Source of the DNA: Serratia marcescens
GTDB lineage: Bacteria; Pseudomonadota; Gammaproteobacteria; Enterobacterales; Enterobacteriaceae
Length of the DNA stretch: 64,000 bases
NCBI RefSeq assembly: GCF_006715005.1
Contig: NZ_VFMJ01000001.1
Location: forward strand, 4,340,001 to 4,404,000
Direction of reading: 5' to 3'
Made by a program: the position numbers and the translations under genes
The notes under the pieces: generated by a model
What the model was told of the DNA's origin: nothing
The model's input: the letters and a program-made list of their open reading frames with translations, nothing else
Databases searched by the model: none
Part shown: positions 24,489 through 34,996 of the stretch, piece after piece
Numbering within the stretch: the stretch's first letter is position 1
How the letters are laid out: each line of letters starts with the position of its first letter

Positions 24489-25433
24489 ATGATCGAACTG
24501 AAACATTTACGGACGCTGCAGGCCCTGCGCAACAGCGGTTCGCTGGCGGGGGCGGCGGCCCAACTTCACCAGACGCAGTCTGCCCTGTCGCACCAGTTCA
24601 GCGATCTTGAGCAACGTCTGGGCTTCAAGCTGTTCGTGCGCAAGAGCCAGCCGCTGCGCTTCACCGCCCAGGGCGAGATCCTGCTGCAGCTGGCGGAGCA
24701 GGTCCTCCCGCAGATCCAACAGGCGTTGCAGGCCTGCCACGAGCCGCATCAGACCACGCTGCGCATCGCCATCGAATGCCACAGCTGCATACAGTGGCTG
24801 ACGCCGGCGCTGGACAACTTCCGCCGGCGTTTCCCACAGGTGGTGATGGACTTTACTTCCGGCGTGACTTTCGATCCGCAGCCGGCCTTGCAACAGGGCG
24901 AACTGGATCTGGTGATGACGTCGGATATTCTGCCGCGCAGCGGCCTGCACTATTCGCCGATGTTCGATTTCGAGGTGCGTCTGGTGATGGCGCCGGATCA
25001 TCCGCTGGCTGGCAAGCCGCACATCGAGCCGGAAGACTTAAGTGACGAAACGCTGTTGATTTACCCGGTGCAGCGCCAACGGCTGGATATCTGGCGGCAT
25101 TTTCTGCAGCCGGCGGGCGTTAGCCCGGCGTTGAAGAACGTCGATAACACGCTGCTGCTGATCCAGATGGTATCGGCGCGGATGGGGATTGCGGCGCTGC
25201 CGCACTGGGTGGTGGAGAGTTTCGAACAGCAGGGGCTGGTGGTGACCAAAACCCTGGGTGACGGCCTGTGGAGCCGCCTGTACGCCGCCGTGCGCGACGG
25301 TGAACAGCGCCAGGCGGTGACCGAAGCCTTTATCCGCTCGGCCCGCCAGCACGCCTGCGATCATCTGCCGTTTGTACGCGATGCCGCACGCCCTGGCGCG
25401 ACCGGCGCCAAAGCATTGGCAGCCGGCGTATAA
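24489..25433 (+). CDS. metR: LysR-type regulator MetR
   Basis: Activates metE and other methionine genes, with homocysteine as co-effector. The 314-residue protein has an N-terminal winged HTH ([20 protein letters not shown]... to about residue 60) and a substrate domain (about 90-300). An AAGGAC ribosome site is followed by ATG. It is divergently paired with metE, as in E. coli, and convergent with bioP. A GC-rich dyad (25440-25463) in the 36-bp convergent gap may terminate both, though it has no clear U-tract. Confidence 0.96.
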   Translation: MIELKHLRTLQALRNSGSLAGAAAQLHQTQSALSHQFSDLEQRLGFKLFVRKSQPLRFTAQGEILLQLAEQVLPQIQQALQACHEPHQTTLRIAIECHSCIQWLTPALDNFRRRFPQVVMDFTSGVTFDPQPALQQGELDLVMTSDILPRSGLHYSPMFDFEVRLVMAPDHPLAGKPHIEPEDLSDETLLIYPVQRQRLDIWRHFLQPAGVSPALKNVDNTLLLIQMVSARMGIAALPHWVVESFEQQGLVVTKTLGDGLWSRLYAAVRDGEQRQAVTEAFIRSARQHACDHLPFVRDAARPGATGAKALAAGV

Positions 25434-25469
25434 ACATTCGGGCCCCCCGTGCCGGGGTGGCCCACTCGC

Positions 25470-26330
25470 TTAACCGAGCTGTTTCGGCGCTACCCAGCGG
25501 CGATGCACCCACAGCGAAGCGACGATCACCGCCCCACCGATGATAAAGCTCGGCCAGTGCGGCTGCTGTTGCCAGATGGCCAGATTGACCAACAAACCGG
25601 CCGGCACATGCATATTGTTCATGATGCCGAGCGTGCCGGCATCCACCTGCGTCGCGCCGTAGTTCCACATGAAGTAGCCCAGCCCCGACGCCACCACGCC
25701 CAGCCAGATCAGCACGCCCCACTGCAGATTGGTGGTCGGCAGCTGCTGCGGATTGCCCCACAGGAACCAGGCCACCACCGCCACCGCCGCCGCCCCCAGG
25801 TAGAACCAGGAAAACGCAGTGTGCTGCGGCAAGGGGTGCACTTCCATCAGGCGCTTATAGCCGACCATGCCGATGGCGAAGCTGATATTCGCCGCCTGCA
25901 CCAACAGCAGCCCCCACCAGAAATGCTCACTCAGCTGGTGATAGCGGATGATCGCCGCGCCCAGCACCGCCAGCAGCGCGCTGAAGACATAGCCCCAACG
26001 CAGGCGTCGGCCGCTCAGCAAGTCGTAGATCAGCGTGATGTACAGCGGCGTCAGCACGGTGAACAGCAGGAATTCCGGCACCGTCAGGTACAGGTAGGCA
26101 CGGAAGCTGAACAGGTACATGATGCCCAGCTGGAAGGCGCCCACCAGCATATACAGCAGGATCACCTTGAGTTTGATATTGCGCCAACGCAGAAACGGCA
26201 GAAACACCAGCGCCGCCAGCCCGATGCGCACCAGCGCCGAGAACCCGCTGTCGACATGGCCCGCCAGGTACTCGCCAATCAGGCTGAAAGAAAATGCCCA
26301 CAGGATGGTGGTTATAACCAAAAGCAGCAC
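25470..26330 (-). CDS. bioP: Biotin transporter BioP (YigM), EamA family
   Basis: Inner-membrane EamA/DMT carrier; the E. coli orthologue YigM/BioP is the biotin importer. The 286-residue chain starts at GTG (MLLLVITTILWAFSFSLIGE) and has about ten helices with conserved blocks SFRAYLYLTVPEFLLFTVLT and GYFMWNYGATQVDAGTLG, which match YigM closely. The position next to metR is the same as in E. coli and supports orthology. It is the last gene of the metE/metR block before the gene order changes. Confidence 0.92.
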   Translation of the reverse strand: MLLLVITTILWAFSFSLIGEYLAGHVDSGFSALVRIGLAALVFLPFLRWRNIKLKVILLYMLVGAFQLGIMYLFSFRAYLYLTVPEFLLFTVLTPLYITLIYDLLSGRRLRWGYVFSALLAVLGAAIIRYHQLSEHFWWGLLLVQAANISFAIGMVGYKRLMEVHPLPQHTAFSWFYLGAAAVAVVAWFLWGNPQQLPTTNLQWGVLIWLGVVASGLGYFMWNYGATQVDAGTLGIMNNMHVPAGLLVNLAIWQQQPHWPSFIIGGAVIVASLWVHRRWVAPKQLG

Positions 26331-26481
26331 GATGGGTTCACCCTAAAAAGACCGAAAGGGCGATTGTAACGGAAGATGGACGCATAAGGGGATGAAAGGC
26401 GGTTTACATCTGAACAAAAGACAAACTACCGGCAAAATTTCACCGCTGGGTTAGGCTTAATAAAAAGACGAGGTAACCATC

Positions 26482-26811
26482 ATGAAAACTTCTCACATTC
26501 TGTTCGCTCTTCTGTTGCTGCCTGGGTTGGCGGCGGCGGCCAACGGCGTAACCGACCTGCGTTCACAGCAGCAGTTACTCAACCAAAACAACCAGCAGGC
26601 GCAGCAACAGCGCCTGTTGAACAACCGGCAGATGGATCAACGCCGCCTGCAGCAGCAGCGACAGTTCGACAATCAACGGCAACAGCTGTTGCAAACCACG
26701 CCAAACGGCGGGCAGCTGCTGCCTAACGGCAACCAGCCGCGCGATCCGTTCAACCGCACCGCACCGGCGGTGCCGCAGGCGCCGATGCCGGCTACGCCCG
26801 CACGCCCATAA
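26482..26811 (+). CDS. yhhA: DUF2756 family secreted protein (YhhA-like)
   Basis: A 109-residue protein with a signal peptide (MKTSHILFALLLLPGLAAAA, probable cleavage after about residue 20) and a mature part that is very rich in glutamine, asparagine and arginine (for example LLNQNNQQAQQQRLLNN). It has no cysteine or enzyme motif. It resembles E. coli YhhA, which also lies next to ugpQ, but is shorter (E. coli about 146). Its 3' end overlaps the convergent permease gene by 20 bp. Function unknown. Confidence 0.75.
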   Translation: MKTSHILFALLLLPGLAAAANGVTDLRSQQQLLNQNNQQAQQQRLLNNRQMDQRRLQQQRQFDNQRQQLLQTTPNGGQLLPNGNQPRDPFNRTAPAVPQAPMPATPARP

Positions 26812-27748
26812 CGGTGAGGATCAGCGGCGTGGTGATCGCCGCCAGCACGGTGGACATCACCAGGCTGGTGGCGGCCGGGCCGGTGAGCGTATTGAACTGG
26901 CGCGACATCAGGTAGACGTTCACCCCTACCGCCATCGACCCCAGCAGCACCACAACGCGGGTCTCCATCGGCGGCAGATCCATCATCCAGGCCAGCAGCC
27001 AAATCACTAGCGGCTGCACCAGCAATTTCAGCACGCAGATGGCGCTGCTCAGCCGCCAACCTTCGCCGATGCGATACTCCGCGAGCCCCATGCCAAGCAC
27101 CACCAACGACAGCGGCGCCGCCACCTGGCCGAGCATGCTGACCGGCCGATCGACGAAGGCCGGCAGCGGCAGGCCGGTCAGGCTGAACAGGGTGCCGGAC
27201 AGGATGCCGACGATCAGTGGGTTGGTCAGCACGCTGCGCGCGGTTTTAGCGAAGCCGCTCAGCGTCGGCGAGCCGTTGCGCGCCCATTCGATCGACACCG
27301 TGACCAGCGTCCACAGGATCAGGCCGTTGAACACCAGCACCAGCGCCACCGACGGGATCGCCGCCTGCCCCAGCATCACGCTGGCGATCGGCAAGCCGAG
27401 CATCACGTTATTGGAGAAAATACCGCCCAGCGCAAACACCGAACCGGCGACGCCATCCAGCCGGAAGAGATGCCGGGCGACGAGGCGGCCGAGCACAAAC
27501 ACGATCAGGCAACTGCCGAAGAACGCGATCAGCAGCCGGGCATCGACCGCCGGGCGCTGCGAGAAATCGCACATCATGCGAAACAGCATGGCGGGCAAGG
27601 CGAGGGAAAACACGAAACGCGTCAGGCCATCGGTGATGCTGGCAGGCCACTTCCCCCAGCGAATCAGCCCATAACCCAACGCGATCAGAACAAACAGCGG
27701 TAAAGACAGCACGATCTGGTGCCACAGTGACAGGATAAAGCCAGGCAT
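26792..27748 (-). CDS. AEC (auxin efflux carrier) family permease
   Basis: A 318-residue inner-membrane protein with about ten helices in two five-helix halves. The AEC/BASS-like crossover motif appears as FSNNVMLGLPIASVMLG (about 112-128) and the second half as VNVYLMSRQFNT. It lies 60 bp after ugpQ on the same strand, so it may be a distal member of the ugp operon. Substrate unknown; malonate, auxin-like or other organic acids are known for the family. The 3' end overlaps yhhA on the opposite strand. Confidence 0.85.
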   Translation of the reverse strand: MPGFILSLWHQIVLSLPLFVLIALGYGLIRWGKWPASITDGLTRFVFSLALPAMLFRMMCDFSQRPAVDARLLIAFFGSCLIVFVLGRLVARHLFRLDGVAGSVFALGGIFSNNVMLGLPIASVMLGQAAIPSVALVLVFNGLILWTLVTVSIEWARNGSPTLSGFAKTARSVLTNPLIVGILSGTLFSLTGLPLPAFVDRPVSMLGQVAAPLSLVVLGMGLAEYRIGEGWRLSSAICVLKLLVQPLVIWLLAWMMDLPPMETRVVVLLGSMAVGVNVYLMSRQFNTLTGPAATSLVMSTVLAAITTPLILTVMGVRA

Positions 27749-27808
27749 CGCATTCCTTCCGGTGGTGCGGCGGCAAGGCTTGTCGTCGCGGGATTCATCG
27801 GTGCCGGA

Positions 27809-28546
27809 TTAAAAATCCGGGCCGATCAAATCTATCCGGTCGGTGCAAATGCAGTCAACGCCCCAGTCGAGCAGCAGGCGCGCGCGATCCGGTTGGTTGA
27901 CGGTATACACCAGAATGCGCAGCCCGGCGTCTTTCAACGCTTTCACCCGCTCGGCGGTCAGCGCTTTGTGATCGATATGCAGCGAGACGCAATCCAGACG
28001 TTCGGTCAGCTCGCGCCAGTTGTCGTCCCAGGCCTCCAGCAGCAGGCCGCGTGGCAAATCCGGCACGGTGCGCTGCGCCGCCGCCAGCGCTTCTACCGAG
28101 AAGGAAGAGAGCAGCGGATCGGTCTGCCCTTGCCACAGCAACCGCGCCGCCAGCGCCACCACCCGGCCGGTTTCATCGTCGCTGCCGGTGGTCGGCTTGA
28201 TCTCGATATTGGCCATCAGGCCGTGTTCCTGGCAGCGTTCCGCCACCTCCGACAACAGCGGCAGCCGCTCGCCCTTGAAGGCCGAGCTGTACCAGTTACC
28301 GGCGTCCAGCTGCACCAGTTTGTCCCACGGCAGCTCGCCCGCCACGCCCCAACCGTTGCTGGTGCGATCCAGCGTGTCGTCGTGCAGCAGGAAAATTTGC
28401 CCGTCCTGCGCCAGCTTGGCATCGAACTCGATCATCTTGTGGCCGTGGCGCGCGCCGACGTCGATCGCCGCCAGGGTGTTTTCCGGCGCCAGAGAACCGC
28501 CGCCGCGGTGGGCGACGATATGAGGGTAAGGCCAGGGTCTAGTCAT
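27809..28546 (-). CDS. ugpQ: Glycerophosphodiester phosphodiesterase UgpQ (cytoplasmic)
   Basis: Hydrolyses glycerophosphodiesters entering through the Ugp system to glycerol-3-phosphate plus alcohol. The 245-residue protein has the GDPD motifs [17 protein letters not shown] and [20 protein letters not shown] with the catalytic His/Glu/Asp set and no signal peptide, in contrast to periplasmic GlpQ at the right end of this window. The ATG at 28546 overlaps the ugpC stop (TGATGA); a TTG one codon earlier is not needed. It is the last ugp gene. Confidence 0.96.
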   Translation of the reverse strand: MTRPWPYPHIVAHRGGGSLAPENTLAAIDVGARHGHKMIEFDAKLAQDGQIFLLHDDTLDRTSNGWGVAGELPWDKLVQLDAGNWYSSAFKGERLPLLSEVAERCQEHGLMANIEIKPTTGSDDETGRVVALAARLLWQGQTDPLLSSFSVEALAAAQRTVPDLPRGLLLEAWDDNWRELTERLDCVSLHIDHKALTAERVKALKDAGLRILVYTVNQPDRARLLLDWGVDCICTDRIDLIGPDF

Positions 28547-29616
28547 CAATCCATCCGTAATCCGCTGTGGGTGTCAAAGAAGTGCAGCGCCTGAGCAGGC
28601 AGCTGCAAATATAGCGTACTGCCCGCCGCCGGCAAGGTTTCATGCGACAGCCGCGCGATCACCCCGTGGCCGCCCCACTGGCCGTGCGCCAGATTGTCGG
28701 CCCCCAGCAGTTCCAGCGTCTGCAGCTGCAGCGGCACGCCCTGGCCTTGCGCCACCAGCTGAATATGCTCCGGCCGAACGCCCAGCGTCAACTGCCGCCC
28801 CGCCCACTGCGGCTTGGCCGCCGGCAACGGCAGCGCCATGCCGTCCGCCAGCAGCAGCTGGCCGCCGTCGGCACTGAGGGTGCCGGGCAGCAGGTTCATC
28901 GCCGGCGATCCGATAAAGCCGGCGACAAACAGCGAAGCCGGCCGTTGGTACACTTCACTCGGGGTGCCGATCTGCTCCGCCACGCCCTTGTTCATTACGA
29001 TCACCCGCTGCGCCAGCGTCATCGCCTCCACCTGATCGTGGGTGACGTACAGGCTGGTGGTTTTCAGACGACGATGCAGCTGCTGCAGCTCCAGGCGCAT
29101 CTGCACCCGCAGCTTGGCGTCCAGGTTGGACAGCGGCTCATCGAACAGGAATACCGCCGGTTCGCGCACGATGGCGCGCCCCATCGCCACGCGCTGGCGC
29201 TGGCCGCCGGAAAGTTCGCGCGGTTTGCGCTTGAGCAGCGGCTCCAGCTCCAGGATGCGCGCCGCCTCCTCCACCCGCTGGCGGATATGATCTTTGCCGA
29301 AACCGCGGATCTTGAGGCCGTAGGCCATGTTGTCGTACACGCTCATGTGCGGATAGAGCGCGTAGTTCTGGAACACCATCGCGATGCCGCGATCCTTGGG
29401 CTCCAGATCGGTCACGCGCCGGGTATCGATATAGATATCGCCGCTGGTGGTGCGTTCCAGCCCGGCCACCATACGCAGCAGCGTGGATTTGCCGCAGCCG
29501 GACGGGCCGACCATCACGATGAATTCGCCGTCCGCCACATCGAGGTCGATCTGTTTGATCACCGGCGTTTTACCGTCGTAAGACTTGGTGACCGCCTGTA
29601 GTTTTAATCCTGCCAT
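28546..29616 (-). CDS. ugpC: sn-glycerol-3-phosphate ABC transporter ATPase UgpC
   Basis: ATP-binding subunit (356 residues, as in E. coli) of the Ugp importer. Visible motifs: Walker [10 protein letters not shown] (about 38-46), signature [14 protein letters not shown], Walker [13 protein letters not shown], switch histidine in [10 protein letters not shown], and a C-terminal OB/TOBE regulatory domain (about 240-356) like MalK. It begins 5 bp after ugpE and overlaps ugpQ. Confidence 0.97.
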   Translation of the reverse strand: MAGLKLQAVTKSYDGKTPVIKQIDLDVADGEFIVMVGPSGCGKSTLLRMVAGLERTTSGDIYIDTRRVTDLEPKDRGIAMVFQNYALYPHMSVYDNMAYGLKIRGFGKDHIRQRVEEAARILELEPLLKRKPRELSGGQRQRVAMGRAIVREPAVFLFDEPLSNLDAKLRVQMRLELQQLHRRLKTTSLYVTHDQVEAMTLAQRVIVMNKGVAEQIGTPSEVYQRPASLFVAGFIGSPAMNLLPGTLSADGGQLLLADGMALPLPAAKPQWAGRQLTLGVRPEHIQLVAQGQGVPLQLQTLELLGADNLAHGQWGGHGVIARLSHETLPAAGSTLYLQLPAQALHFFDTHSGLRMD

Positions 29617-29621
29617 CGTCG

Positions 29622-30467
29622 TTATTTCTCGCTATCAACCAGACCGCGCACAAACCAGCGCTGCATCAGAAGCACCACCGCCAGCGGTGGCAATAAAGTC
29701 AGAATCATCGCCGCCATCACCTGGTTCCACTGGGTCGGCGCGCCGGAAGTGGAGATCATGCTCTTGATGCCCGCCACCGCGGTGCCCATCGAGGCGTCGC
29801 TGGTGATCAGGATCGGCCACAGGTATTGGTTCCAGCCGTAGATAAAGGTGATGACGAACAGCGCCGCCAGATTGGTTTTCGACAGCGGCAGCACGATGTC
29901 CCAGAAGAAACGCATCGGCCCGGCGCCGTCGATGCGCGCCGCCTCCAGCAGCTCATCCGGCAGCGTCATGAAGAACTGACGCAGCAGGAAGGTCGCGGTG
30001 GCCGAGGCCATCAGCGGCAGCGTCAGGCCGGTGTAGCTGTCCAGCAAGTTGAGGTTGGAGATCACCTCCACCGTCGGGAAAATGCGCACCTCCACCGGCA
30101 GCATCAGGGTGAGGAAAATCAGCCAGAAGAACAGGCTGCGCATCGGGAAACGGAAATACACGATGGCGTAAGCCGACAGCACCGACACCGCGATCTTGCC
30201 GAAGGTGATCGCCAGCGCCATGATCACGCTGTTGAGCAGCAGCAGCGAGAACGGCACCTTGAGGTTGCCCACGCCGCCCTGCCAGATATTACGGATGTTC
30301 TCCCACAGGTGGCCACCGGGCACTAGCGTCATCGGCACCTGAAACACCTGCTTGTCGTCCAGCGTGGCGGCGACAAAGGCCACGTACAGCGGGAACAGCA
30401 CCACCAGCACGCCGATAATCAGCATCACATGGCTGAAGATATCCAGCCCGCGTCGATTCTCAATCAT
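29622..30467 (-). CDS. ugpE: sn-glycerol-3-phosphate ABC transporter permease UgpE
   Basis: 281-residue inner-membrane permease with six helices and the EAA loop [20 protein letters not shown] that docks on UgpC. Its ATG overlaps the ugpA stop (ATGA, 30464-30467), giving translational coupling and the 1:1 permease ratio expected for the heterodimeric channel. Confidence 0.96.
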   Translation of the reverse strand: MIENRRGLDIFSHVMLIIGVLVVLFPLYVAFVAATLDDKQVFQVPMTLVPGGHLWENIRNIWQGGVGNLKVPFSLLLLNSVIMALAITFGKIAVSVLSAYAIVYFRFPMRSLFFWLIFLTLMLPVEVRIFPTVEVISNLNLLDSYTGLTLPLMASATATFLLRQFFMTLPDELLEAARIDGAGPMRFFWDIVLPLSKTNLAALFVITFIYGWNQYLWPILITSDASMGTAVAGIKSMISTSGAPTQWNQVMAAMILTLLPPLAVVLLMQRWFVRGLVDSEK

Positions 30468-31351
30468 TGATAGCGCACCTTACGTTCAACGAAGCGGAAC
30501 TGGATCACCGTCAGGCCGATCACCAGCAGCATCAGGATCACCGACTGTGCGGCGGAGCTGGAGAGATCCAATCCGGCGAAGCCTTCGCGGTAGATCTTGT
30601 AGATCAACGTGGTGGTGGACTGCACCGGCCCGCCGCCGGTGGCGGCGTCGATCACCGGGAAGGTATCGAAGAAGGCGTACACCAGATTGACCACCAGCAG
30701 GAAGAAGCTCACCGGCGCGATCAGCGGCAGCACCAGATGGAAGAAACGCCGCACCGGGCCGGCGCCGTCGATGGCCGCCGCCTCCACCAGCGAGCGCGGG
30801 ATCGACTGCAGCGCCGCGAGGAAAAACAGGAAGTTATAGCTTATCTGCTGCCACACCGAGGCCAGCACCACCAGGAACATCGCCTGGCCGCTGTTTTGCG
30901 CATGGTTCCAGTTATAGCCCAGCCCGTTGAGGAAATGGGTGATCAACCCCAGGCCGGGGTTGAACAGAAAGATCCACAGCACCGCCGCCACCGCCGGCGC
31001 CACCGCATAGGGCAGGATCATCAGCGTGCGATAGAGGCGGCTGCCGCGCAGCACGTAGTCCACCAGCGCGGCGAAGAACAGCGACACCGCCAGCCCGATG
31101 CCCGCCACCAGGAAGCTGAAGATCAGCGTGGTGTAAAACGAGTCGAGGTAGTAAGGATCCTGGAACAGCTGCGTAAAGTTATCCAGCCCGACAAACTGGC
31201 TGGACAGGCCGAACGGATCGAGGCTCTGCACCGAATACCACAGCGCCTCGCCGGCGGGCCATAAAAAGAACACGGCGGTAATCAGCAGCTGCGGCAGCAC
31301 CAACGCATAGGGCAGCCAGCTGCAGCCGAAACCGGGACGGGAAGATGACAT
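30464..31351 (-). CDS. ugpA: sn-glycerol-3-phosphate ABC transporter permease UgpA
   Basis: 295-residue permease with six helices and the EAA loop [20 protein letters not shown]. It forms the channel with UgpE. It is separated from ugpB by 78 bp that contain a perfect 11-bp stem-loop, which probably lowers expression of the membrane components relative to the binding protein. Confidence 0.96.
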   Translation of the reverse strand: MSSSRPGFGCSWLPYALVLPQLLITAVFFLWPAGEALWYSVQSLDPFGLSSQFVGLDNFTQLFQDPYYLDSFYTTLIFSFLVAGIGLAVSLFFAALVDYVLRGSRLYRTLMILPYAVAPAVAAVLWIFLFNPGLGLITHFLNGLGYNWNHAQNSGQAMFLVVLASVWQQISYNFLFFLAALQSIPRSLVEAAAIDGAGPVRRFFHLVLPLIAPVSFFLLVVNLVYAFFDTFPVIDAATGGGPVQSTTTLIYKIYREGFAGLDLSSSAAQSVILMLLVIGLTVIQFRFVERKVRYQ

Positions 31352-31395
31352 AGAAGTTAAACCATTAATCGGGTACGGAAGGATCGGCGTGAAGA

Positions 31396-31421
31396 CGCGA
31401 GCCCGGTCTGCCGGGCTCGCG
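31396..31421 (-). other. Intercistronic stem-loop between ugpB and ugpA
   Basis: CGCGAGCCCGG-4 nt-CCGGGCTCGCG, 11 perfect pairs, no U-tract. It is placed just after the ugpB stop codon; probably stabilises ugpB mRNA or partially terminates. Confidence 0.75.
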
Positions 31422-31429
31422 ACGCAGGG

Positions 31430-32749
31430 TTACTTGGTCGATGCTTCGAAGCGGCGCAGCAGCACGTCACCGCGCTGCACGGCGGCGTCCAACGCCTGCT
31501 GAGGCGTTTTCTTGCCGGTCCACACGCCTTCCAACTCCTCATCCACCACGCTGCGGATCTGCGGCATATTGCCCAGGCGCAGGCCCTTGGTGAACGGCAA
31601 CGGCGGCTTGTTCAGCATCTGGCGAGTGGCGACGTCAGCACCCGGGTTCTTGTCGTAGAAGCCCTGCTGCTTGGTCAGATCGTAAGCCGCGGTGGTAATC
31701 GGCAGATAGCCGGTCTTCTGGTGCCATTCGGCGGCGATTTCCGGCTGCGCCAGGTACTGCAGGAACTCGGCCACGCCCTTGTAGGTGGCGGCGTCTTTGC
31801 CGTTCATCACCCACAGGCTGGCCCCGCCGATGATGGCGTTCTGCGGCGCGTTTTTCGCGTCGGCGTCGTACGGCATCATGCCGACGCCGTAGTTGAATTT
31901 GGCGTAGTGCTTGATGTCCGCCAGCGAACCGGATGACGCGGTGGTGATGGCGCAGTCGCCGTTATAAAACTTCTCGGTGGATTCGTCTTTGCGGCCGAAG
32001 TAGGTGAAATCGCCCTTCTTGTTCATCGCCTCCAGCAGCTCGATGTGCTTGACCTGCAGCGGCTTGTTGAACTCCAGCTTGGCGTTGGTGCCGCCGAACC
32101 CGTTGTTTTCGCTGGCGAACGGCACGCCGTGCCAGGCGCTGAAGTTCTCCAGCTGGATCCAGCCCTGCCAGCCGCTGGCGTAGCCGCACTTCATGCCGGC
32201 CTCACGCAGCTTGGCAGTATCCGCCGCCAGCTCCTGCCAGGTTTTCGGCGGCTGGTCCGGGTTCAGGCCGGCCTTCTTGAAGGCGTCTTTGTTGTAGTAC
32301 AGCACCGGCGTGGAGCTGTTGAACGGTTGAGACAGCAGATGGCCGCTCTTGTTGTCGGTGTAATAGCCGGCTACCGTCGGCACGAACACCGACTCGTCGA
32401 AGTTGATGCCGGCCTCTTTAAACACCTCGTAGACCGGTTTGATGGCCTTGCTGGCCATCATGGTGGCGGTGCCCACCTCGTAAACCTGCAGGATCGCCGG
32501 CGCCTTGCCGGAGCGGTAAGCGGCGATACCCGCCGCCAGGCTCTGTTCGTAGTTGCCTTTATAAACCGGCACAATCTTGACGTCGCTGTGCGACTGGTTG
32601 AAGCGATCCGCCAGGGAATCCACTTCCTTACCCAGTTCGCCTTCCATCGAATGCCAGAACGGGATCTCGGTCGCCGCCAGCGCCTGAGTGCTGACCGCCA
32701 GGGTCAACGCGACGCACAGCGTGGTTTTGCGAATAGCGTAGGTGAGCAT
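31430..32749 (-). CDS. ugpB: sn-glycerol-3-phosphate periplasmic binding protein UgpB
   Basis: Periplasmic solute-binding protein for glycerol-3-phosphate and glycerophosphocholine. The 439-residue precursor has a signal peptide ([25 protein letters not shown], cleavage about 25) followed by the family start [25 protein letters not shown] precedes the ATG. It is first in ugpBAECQ. Tandem Pho boxes about 210 bp upstream indicate PhoB induction under phosphate starvation, and the leader between them and the gene is occupied by an ERIC element. Confidence 0.97.
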   Translation of the reverse strand: MLTYAIRKTTLCVALTLAVSTQALAATEIPFWHSMEGELGKEVDSLADRFNQSHSDVKIVPVYKGNYEQSLAAGIAAYRSGKAPAILQVYEVGTATMMASKAIKPVYEVFKEAGINFDESVFVPTVAGYYTDNKSGHLLSQPFNSSTPVLYYNKDAFKKAGLNPDQPPKTWQELAADTAKLREAGMKCGYASGWQGWIQLENFSAWHGVPFASENNGFGGTNAKLEFNKPLQVKHIELLEAMNKKGDFTYFGRKDESTEKFYNGDCAITTASSGSLADIKHYAKFNYGVGMMPYDADAKNAPQNAIIGGASLWVMNGKDAATYKGVAEFLQYLAQPEIAAEWHQKTGYLPITTAAYDLTKQQGFYDKNPGADVATRQMLNKPPLPFTKGLRLGNMPQIRSVVDEELEGVWTGKKTPQQALDAAVQRGDVLLRRFEASTK

Positions 32750-32818
32750 GCCTAACTCCTGAAAAAAGCTGGTGTAAAAGCGCGTGAGCGAAAAGAATCA
32801 ATTCTTGATGAGGGAGTG

Positions 32819-32940
32819 CCCCCTATAGCTTTCGAGTTGCAGCTAGGCGGCAACCTGCTGGCACCCTGGAGCTTAGCTAACTAAGTGACAGGGGGGCAGT
32901 CGGGCAGCCAACAACGCTGCGGCTCGAAAGATGACGGGGG
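32819..32940. repeat. ERIC (enterobacterial repetitive intergenic consensus) element
   Basis: About 122 bp of imperfect palindrome. Ends are CCCCC-TATAGCTTTCGAG and CTCGAAAGATGACGGGGG. The centre CTGGAGCTTAGCTAACTAAG and TAAGTGACAGGGGGG resemble the ERIC core sequences used by ERIC typing primers. It lies wholly between the predicted ugp promoter and ugpB. Confidence 0.88.
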
Positions 32941-32946
32941 ATAACA
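32941..32946 (-). promoter_or_regulatory. Predicted ugpB -10 box
   Basis: TGTTAT on the minus strand, 12 bp downstream of the last Pho-box unit, the normal geometry for PhoB-activated promoters lacking a -35. Transcription would start at the ERIC edge. Confidence 0.5.
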
Positions 32947-32958
32947 TGCCATGCGCGG

Positions 32959-32998
32959 ATGACAGAAAAATAACCGTTATATGACAGCCACATGACGG
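32959..32998 (-). promoter_or_regulatory. Two tandem Pho boxes (PhoB sites) of ugpB
   Basis: On the minus strand four heptamers at exact 11-bp steps: CCGTCAT-gtgg-CTGTCAT-ataa-CGGTTAT-tttt-CTGTCAT. Two are perfect CTGTCAT, one has one mismatch and one has two. A pair of heptamers binds one PhoB dimer, so two dimers in tandem are expected. Confidence 0.9.
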
Positions 32999-33061
32999 CA
33001 AGGTGAAGTGAAGATGGCGGTTTGATGTCGGCGGCGGGCATGGGCTCCGCCGCCGCGAGGA

Positions 33062-34249
33062 TTACAGCGAACGGCGCAGACGCGCCACCGCTTCCTGCAT
33101 CTGCTGTTCGGTGGCGGTGGCGAACGACAGGCGGAAGGTCGAACGATCCGGGTTGTCGGAGAAGAAGTATTCCCCCGGCACGAACACCACGCCCTGCTGC
33201 AGGGTAGCGTTCAGCCATTCGGTGGCGTTGAACGGCTGGCGGAAACGTGCCCACAGGAACATGCCGCCCTTCGGCTTATCGAAGGTGATGTAGTCGCCCA
33301 GCTCCTGCTCCACCAAACCGGCCAGGATCTCGCCCTTCTGTTTGTAGGCGGCGCGGATCTTGTCGATCTGCGCCGGCAGGCGGCCCAGGCCGAGGTAGCA
33401 TTCGACGATGCTCTGCGACAGCGCGCTGGCGTGCAGATCCGCCGCCTGCTTGATGATCGCCACTTTATGCAGCAGGAACGGCGGCAGGATCGCCCAGCCC
33501 AACCGCAGGCCCGGCGCCAGGATCTTGGAGAAGGTCGAGGTATAGATGATGTGGTCGGTGTTGCCCAGCACCCGCTGTGACACCTGATGCAGCGTCGGGT
33601 GGCGCTCTTCGGTAAAACGCAGCTCGCCGTACGGATCGTCTTCGATGATCAGGAAGTTATGTTCGGCGGCCAGCTTCACCAGCAGTTCGCGGCGCTCGGC
33701 GCTCAGAGTGATGCCGCTGGGGTTGCCGAAGTTCGGCACCACGTACACGCCCTTGATGCGCTGGGTTTTCAGCAGCTCGGCCAGCTCTTCCACCACCATG
33801 CCGTCGCTGTCGGACGAGACCGACATGATGTTGGCTTCCGCCAGCTCCAACGTTTGCAGCGCCGCCAGGTAGGTCGGGCGCTCCACCACGAACACGTCGC
33901 CGGGGTTGACGATGGCGCGCATCACCAAATCCAATGCCTGCTGCGAGCCGGCGGTAACCATCACCTCTTCCGCGCCAGCGGTGACGCCGCGCTCGGCGCA
34001 CAGCGCGCAAATGCGCTCACGCAGCAGCGGGCTGCCCTCGGTCAGGCCATACTGGAACGCGCTTTTCGGCTGTTCGGTGATCGCCTGCTGGGTGGCGATG
34101 CTCAATCCTTCGAAATCGAACAGCGCATCAGAGGGGATGCCGCCCGCCAGCGAAATGACGTGTTCCATCTTGCTGTGTTTAAGCAATTCACGGATGGCCG
34201 AACTTTTTACGTTAACGATGCGCTGCGCGAGTAACCCTTCTGTCTTCAT
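33062..34249 (-). CDS. PLP-dependent class I/II aminotransferase
   Basis: 395-residue fold-type I aminotransferase of the Aro8/2-aminoadipate (MocR-domain-like) group, without an HTH domain. PLP motifs: TAGSQQALDL (phosphate loop), PNFGNPSG, EDDPYGELR, and the Schiff-base lysine in TSTFSKILAPGLRLGW. It follows livF by 44 bp on the same strand, so it is probably the last gene of livKHMGF; E. coli has none here. A role in branched-chain or aromatic amino acid transamination is inferred from context only. Confidence 0.85.
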   Translation of the reverse strand: MKTEGLLAQRIVNVKSSAIRELLKHSKMEHVISLAGGIPSDALFDFEGLSIATQQAITEQPKSAFQYGLTEGSPLLRERICALCAERGVTAGAEEVMVTAGSQQALDLVMRAIVNPGDVFVVERPTYLAALQTLELAEANIMSVSSDSDGMVVEELAELLKTQRIKGVYVVPNFGNPSGITLSAERRELLVKLAAEHNFLIIEDDPYGELRFTEERHPTLHQVSQRVLGNTDHIIYTSTFSKILAPGLRLGWAILPPFLLHKVAIIKQAADLHASALSQSIVECYLGLGRLPAQIDKIRAAYKQKGEILAGLVEQELGDYITFDKPKGGMFLWARFRQPFNATEWLNATLQQGVVFVPGEYFFSDNPDRSTFRLSFATATEQQMQEAVARLRRSL

Positions 34250-34293
34250 TTCTTCTTCTCGTACCTGATTATTTTAATTCGTAGGGGGGCGGA

Positions 34294-34995
<702 letters not shown>

Positions 34996-34996
34996 A

